Assembly: GCA_003555185.1 (NCBI GenBank)
Contig: PWFZ01000199.1
Span: forward strand, 1 to 9,952
DNA from: Balneolaceae bacterium
GTDB lineage: Bacteria; Bacteroidota; Rhodothermia; Balneolales; Balneolaceae
DNA: 9,952 bases
Reading direction: 5' to 3'
Shown: positions 6,211 to 9,952 of the stretch, in pieces
How the letters are laid out: each line of letters opens with the position of its first letter
Position numbering within the stretch: the first letter of the stretch is position 1
Program-made: the position numbers and the translations under genes
The notes under the pieces: generated by a model
The model's input: only the letters and a program-made list of their open reading frames with translations
What the model was told of the DNA's origin: nothing
Database searches by the model: none

Positions 6211-7557
6211 TTAAATGTTCGGGTTAGAATTGATTTCATTTGAACTTACTTCCAGGCACATTCTTTCAACGTCAAGAACATTTACCGGGTTTTCATCATC
6301 TCCCCGGATTACTTCAAATGGTACAGATCCCGGAACTTCAGCCCATCTTCTTAAGTCGGCAATTCTGCGACCTTCAAGCCACAACTCTATTCCTTTTTCC
6401 TTCATTAGCAGATCCCATGCATCGTCTACATTGAAGTCATTCGGGTCGTGTGGATCTAGTCCGTGAAGAGCTCGTACTTCGTTGATTTTTTCAACGGCTG
6501 TATCAGAGTCCTGATCTTGTACAAGGGCTGCTTCAGCTTCAATGAGCCTCATTTCAGTACCTTTTACAATTGGAATTGAAGAGTTTCTGGTCTCAAATTT
6601 ACCTGCATACCATAGAGGTCTTACGTTATCCCCTCCTGTAGCAACTTCACCATTCGAAAATTGGATTTCAAAGGTAACTCTGGGATCTTCTTCGGAGCTA
6701 ACTTCTCCATTCACTTCCGTTCCCCAATCTGCAAATGGAGTTCCCCAAACAGACATTTGCTGACCATTATCACCCCGGGTAGTCCAGTTATGAACTCCAT
6801 TGTGTTCACGGGCGGCATTATCTGAGTGAACCTGATCAAAACTAAAATCAGTAGGCACCATATCGGCATCATCAAGAGCATCATCCCAGTTGCCTAACAT
6901 GATATGAGCTTGAGCTCGGCCACCATAGGCTGCCGTCAACATTTCCATGTCATTCACGTTCTGTGCTATTTGAATAGCATCAGTAAAAAATCCGACGGCT
7001 CTTTCACTGAAAAATGTATGTTCTTCCAGTGGACCACCATCGACTACTGCGTCACAGAATGTGTCTCCTTTTACCCGGTTAGAAAACCCGGCATAAAGAG
7101 TGACAGTTCCAACATCAGCACTGTTTTGTGGATCATCGATGATTTCGCCAATTCTGCGAATTGCATCTTCAGCAACCCATCGTGCTCTGGCGGCATAACC
7201 CCATCGACTCTGATTTTCAGGTTCGGTATTTATGGATATACCATCACTTGCAAGTCTTACCGGCTGCCATGTTCCTACATGAACCAGTTCGTCAGTTAAA
7301 ACTCCGGAAGTAGTATATAGTCCGCCACCGCCCGGGATTGTAGTTGCATAACCAAAGTCCCCTTTTACACCATTAACCAAAGGAGTTACGGCAGCAGGTG
7401 TATCAAGATCAGTGTCATCAATTTGACCGGGATTCTCGACTCCCAGATCACATGCATTAAAAATAAAGGCGAGAAATAGCAGCGCTACAAGGCCTTTGAA
7501 CTGCCTGTACCATGGATAGGTACAGTTCTTTTTATTTATAGATTTCATGATTTTCAT
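6211..7557 (-). CDS. SusD/RagB-family outer-membrane surface lipoprotein
   Basis: This 448-residue protein is the lid partner of the SusC-like transporter encoded just upstream. SusD-type proteins sit on the cell surface, bind the nutrient and pass it to the TonB-dependent barrel. A lipoprotein signal spans about 21-36 (hydrophobic LVALLFLAFIF, then Cys36 in NAC), with a loose lipobox (Phe at -3) acceptable in this phylum. Helical repeat-like segments lie near 183-230. The C-terminal SusD signature is clear: MRLIEAEAAL (336-345), KINEVRALHG (357-366), KGIELWLEGRRIADLRRW (388-405), and a terminal Cys-then-NPNI ending (434-448). Overall length is slightly short for the family, and the mature protein is visibly acidic. 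The frame extends to a TTG at 7584; I chose the ATG at 7557, and a second ATG at 7548 is equally possible. The gap from the SusC stop is 38 bp, so one operon. The substrate cannot be read from the sequence. Confidence 0.9.
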   Translation of the reverse strand: MKIMKSINKKNCTYPWYRQFKGLVALLFLAFIFNACDLGVENPGQIDDTDLDTPAAVTPLVNGVKGDFGYATTIPGGGGLYTTSGVLTDELVHVGTWQPVRLASDGISINTEPENQSRWGYAARARWVAEDAIRRIGEIIDDPQNSADVGTVTLYAGFSNRVKGDTFCDAVVDGGPLEEHTFFSERAVGFFTDAIQIAQNVNDMEMLTAAYGGRAQAHIMLGNWDDALDDADMVPTDFSFDQVHSDNAAREHNGVHNWTTRGDNGQQMSVWGTPFADWGTEVNGEVSSEEDPRVTFEIQFSNGEVATGGDNVRPLWYAGKFETRNSSIPIVKGTEMRLIEAEAALVQDQDSDTAVEKINEVRALHGLDPHDPNDFNVDDAWDLLMKEKGIELWLEGRRIADLRRWAEVPGSVPFEVIRGDDENPVNVLDVERMCLEVSSNEINSNPNI

Positions 7558-7595
7558 GGATTTAGAAATTTTAAATTCTTTCAATTTATTGCGGT

Positions 7596-9952
7596 TTAAA
7601 ATCCGAGATTTACGCCAACAATAAACTGTCGGGGTATAGGAGTGTCAAAGAAAATTTGCTTTCTGATAGCAGAATCAGAAAGGTCTCCTCTATAATTAGC
7701 TTCAGACTCTAATCCGGAATATTCCTGAGATCTCCATATGTTTCTTCCCGAGAATGTGAAGGTTGCATTTCTTAAACCAACACGGTCAATCAGATCACCC
7801 GGTACTCGGTATGAAACTGACAATTCTCTAAGCTTCCAGTAATCTGAAGGGAATACAAAGTCACCCTGTGTCAGAGTTGAGTTTCTGTCGCAGTTCAACG
7901 CAATAATGTCATTCGCAGGTTCGCGGCAAGCTGTGGCTACTGCTCCCGGAGTTGCTACTCCCTGGCCGTCAGTAATTTCTCTGCGAGGATCCCATAACCA
8001 TCGAAGTGTACTACTTTGTAAATATCCACCGCTTTGGTGATCGAACAGTACTCGAACTGTGAAATTTCTGATATCAAAATCACTTCCAAGCTGTACGTTT
8101 TGGGTTGGAATAGCAGGGCCAATATAATCCCAGCCATCCGGCAGGTTGCCATCGGCATCCTGAAGAAGATTGCTGGCTAAATCTGTTTCGCCATCGACGG
8201 TGATGTATCTGTCACCGAAGAATGATCCTACAGAGTAACCTTCACGAATAAATTGTCTCCACTGCACCTGTACAGGTGCTCCGCCGCCCAATGAAACAAC
8301 TTCATTATCATTGGTACTGTAATTAATCATACCATTCCATCTAAAGTTGTTTGTCTCAAAAACAAGTCCTGTAAGAGAGAGCTCAATTCCTTGATTTTTG
8401 ATTTCACCAACGTTTTCAAGCTGAGTTGAGATAAATCCTTGTGATGGGGGATATCTGAATTGATAAAGCGCATCTTCAGTTCTTTGATAGAAGTAATTAA
8501 AATCGATGTTTAATCGATCGTTAAGAACACTTGCATCAAAACCGGCCTCATATTCATGAGATACTTCTGCTTTTAGGTCAGGGTTCCCAAGGTTCGAAGG
8601 TGTTACGGCAGGTTGTGCTCCAACCGCTGAAACCGGTGACCAGGTTCGAACAGCTGTAAATGCTCCTGGTTGCTGACCAGCTTGTCCGTATGCAGCTCTT
8701 AAGCGTAATGTACCCCAATCATCGTTCCAAAAAGAACTTTCTGATAAAAGATATGATGCATCAATTTTAGGATACAGTACATAGTCAACATCTTCACCAA
8801 ATGCACTATGGCCATCTGCTCGTGCACCAATGGTTACATATAGCCGTTCATTGAACCCAAATTGCTGCTCAACAAAAAATCCAGCGCTACGTTCGGTAAA
8901 TCGAGTTTCTGCTGCACTTTGATCAACAGTTGCACTTACAGTAGATAGTCCAAGCATTGGGAAATCATTTCCCATAGCAGAGTTAGAACCAACTTCAGTA
9001 TTGTAATACTGAAATCCACCAGAAGTTGTGGTTCTAAGCCAGTCTAAAGGCTGAAAGCGTAATGTGGCTACATAATCTACGTTTGCATTGGTTACATTCC
9101 TGCGATAATTACTTTTAAACCCAGCAGGCATGTTATTAATCGCACCAAAAGGGAAGAATTGTGTTTGATCTTCATTTCGGTTCTCATAACCTAAAGTCAT
9201 TCGGTGACTGAAGTAGTCTAGTGGGCTATGATTTAACCGAAGAGATGAATTAAAGCGATTCCCTTCCTGAAACGTTTGAATAGCTCTATGATCAAGAGTG
9301 GGTGTACCAAACTGACCTTGCGGTCCTCCAACTAAACCATTAATGGTATATCCACGTGTATTGTTGGCATCAGGTACATGCTGCACTGATCTGTCAGAAA
9401 AAGATGTACTCAAGCTAACATCCAGATCGTCACGCGGATCGAAATCAAGGTTAAGCCTAAAGCCTAAATAGTCTTCGCCACTTTCAGGTAAAATTCCTGT
9501 CTCGTTTCTAAAACTACCGGAGGCATAATATCTAAGATTTTCGAGTCCACCACGAACGGATAGGTTATGAGTGGATAAACTTCCGGTCTGAACCATCTCG
9601 TCGTAGAACCAGTCGCTATACTCAGAAACTTGCCACCAGGACCTTGGCGTATTCATGATACCGGTTTGGTTTCTGTAGTTAAATTGAGGTGTTCCTTCTA
9701 CTCCTCGTCTGGTGAAAATTTGAATAACTCCGGCTGATGCTTCAGAACCATACAGCGTCGCAGCAGATGCGCCTCGGATTATCTCCATTCTGTCAATATC
9801 TTCCGGGTTAATATCGTCTAATCCAGACCAGCTAACCCCTGCTGTTGTCGTGGAAATACCGCTAGATCTGGAATTATCTATTCTAACCCCATCTACATAA
9901 ATAAGAGGCTCATTGTTTTGTGAGATACTTGCAGCTCCACGCAGAACAATGG
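7596..9952 (-). CDS. SusC/RagA-family TonB-dependent outer-membrane transporter, 5' end outside the window
   Basis: The frame is open to the right edge, giving 784 visible codons; the true start lies beyond 9952, so the ATG at 9788 is internal. The visible N-terminal part is the plug domain: IVLRGAASIS with PLIYVDGVRID (visible residues 1-25), then INPEDIDRMEIIRGASAATL and LYGSEASAGVIQIFTRRG (to about 83), the SusC hallmark. The remainder is a 22-strand-type barrel with alternating aromatic strands, including a VSHEYEAGFD segment, a TFTFSGRNIW strand, and a C-terminal Phe (VGVNLGF) expected for BAM insertion. Missing are the signal peptide and probably a carboxypeptidase-like N-terminal domain and TonB box. 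It imports a large nutrient through the outer membrane using TonB energy, together with the SusD-like lipoprotein 38 bp downstream. No glycosidase, peptidase or regulator is visible, so the substrate is unknown. Confidence 0.93.
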   Translation of the reverse strand, partial: IVLRGAASISQNNEPLIYVDGVRIDNSRSSGISTTTAGVSWSGLDDINPEDIDRMEIIRGASAATLYGSEASAGVIQIFTRRGVEGTPQFNYRNQTGIMNTPRSWWQVSEYSDWFYDEMVQTGSLSTHNLSVRGGLENLRYYASGSFRNETGILPESGEDYLGFRLNLDFDPRDDLDVSLSTSFSDRSVQHVPDANNTRGYTINGLVGGPQGQFGTPTLDHRAIQTFQEGNRFNSSLRLNHSPLDYFSHRMTLGYENRNEDQTQFFPFGAINNMPAGFKSNYRRNVTNANVDYVATLRFQPLDWLRTTTSGGFQYYNTEVGSNSAMGNDFPMLGLSTVSATVDQSAAETRFTERSAGFFVEQQFGFNERLYVTIGARADGHSAFGEDVDYVLYPKIDASYLLSESSFWNDDWGTLRLRAAYGQAGQQPGAFTAVRTWSPVSAVGAQPAVTPSNLGNPDLKAEVSHEYEAGFDASVLNDRLNIDFNYFYQRTEDALYQFRYPPSQGFISTQLENVGEIKNQGIELSLTGLVFETNNFRWNGMINYSTNDNEVVSLGGGAPVQVQWRQFIREGYSVGSFFGDRYITVDGETDLASNLLQDADGNLPDGWDYIGPAIPTQNVQLGSDFDIRNFTVRVLFDHQSGGYLQSSTLRWLWDPRREITDGQGVATPGAVATACREPANDIIALNCDRNSTLTQGDFVFPSDYWKLRELSVSYRVPGDLIDRVGLRNATFTFSGRNIWRSQEYSGLESEANYRGDLSDSAIRKQIFFDTPIPRQFIVGVNLGF

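Noticed and set aside
6904..7299. Plus-strand frame of 131 codons opposite the susD-like gene
   Set aside because: It is antisense to a clear SusD protein, its translation is Ser/Cys-rich without motifs, and nothing upstream suggests initiation.
7955..8158. Minus-strand frame of 67 codons inside the susC-like gene
   Set aside because: It is an out-of-frame shadow within a continuous TonB-dependent transporter frame.
1..9952. Defence, phage, transposon, CRISPR, tRNA or riboswitch content
   Set aside because: Both strands were scanned for nucleases, integrases, terminal repeats, spaced direct repeats, cloverleaf structures and long structured leaders; nothing beyond the terminators and short repeats listed was found.

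Overview
The window looks like chromosome from a Bacteroidota or Balneolota/Rhodothermota-type bacterium, with a marine or halophilic Balneolaceae-like organism as the best guess. The support is a SusC/SusD-type outer-membrane pair, a YpdA-type putative bacillithiol disulfide reductase, A-rich leaders mostly without Shine-Dalgarno sequences, and visibly acidic exported proteins. This placement is inference from gene content, not from a phylogenetic marker.

Layout, left to right. Positions 1-135 hold no gene, only a short GGAT-periodic repeat at the edge. On the minus strand, a YheT-like alpha/beta hydrolase (1183-2130) is followed downstream by the YpdA-type flavoprotein (136-1110); a hairpin plus ten-base homopolymer between them may terminate or attenuate transcription. 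A divergent intergenic region (2131-2301) contains a perfect 12-bp palindrome touching the hydrolase start codon. A Ppx/GppA phosphatase with a C-terminal HD domain (2302-3888) is the only plus-strand gene, and it converges on a small four-helix membrane protein of unknown function (3973-4398, minus). Next, also on the minus strand, a two-gene operon encodes a two-domain VOC protein (5029-6072) and methylmalonyl-CoA epimerase (4621-5022), 6 bp apart and closed by a clear terminator at 4518-4549. The right third is a SusC-like TonB-dependent transporter, cut by the window edge (7596-9952), followed by its SusD-like surface lipoprotein (6211-7557) and a very strong terminator (6159-6193).

Functionally these are separate housekeeping or uptake units rather than one system: thiol redox, ester hydrolysis, polyphosphate or (p)ppGpp turnover, the propionyl-CoA/methylmalonyl-CoA route, and outer-membrane nutrient import. 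I see no defence system, mobile element, CRISPR array, tRNA or rRNA. I found no convincing undescribed system. The best leads are a Gly-to-Cys change in the FAD-binding motif of the YpdA protein, a VOC protein with degraded metal-ligand positions coupled to the epimerase, and possible regulatory structures flanking the hydrolase gene.

Four open reading frames can be extended upstream to a TTG codon (2160, 2200, 4461, 7584). In each case I prefer the internal ATG, and the reasons are given in the entries.
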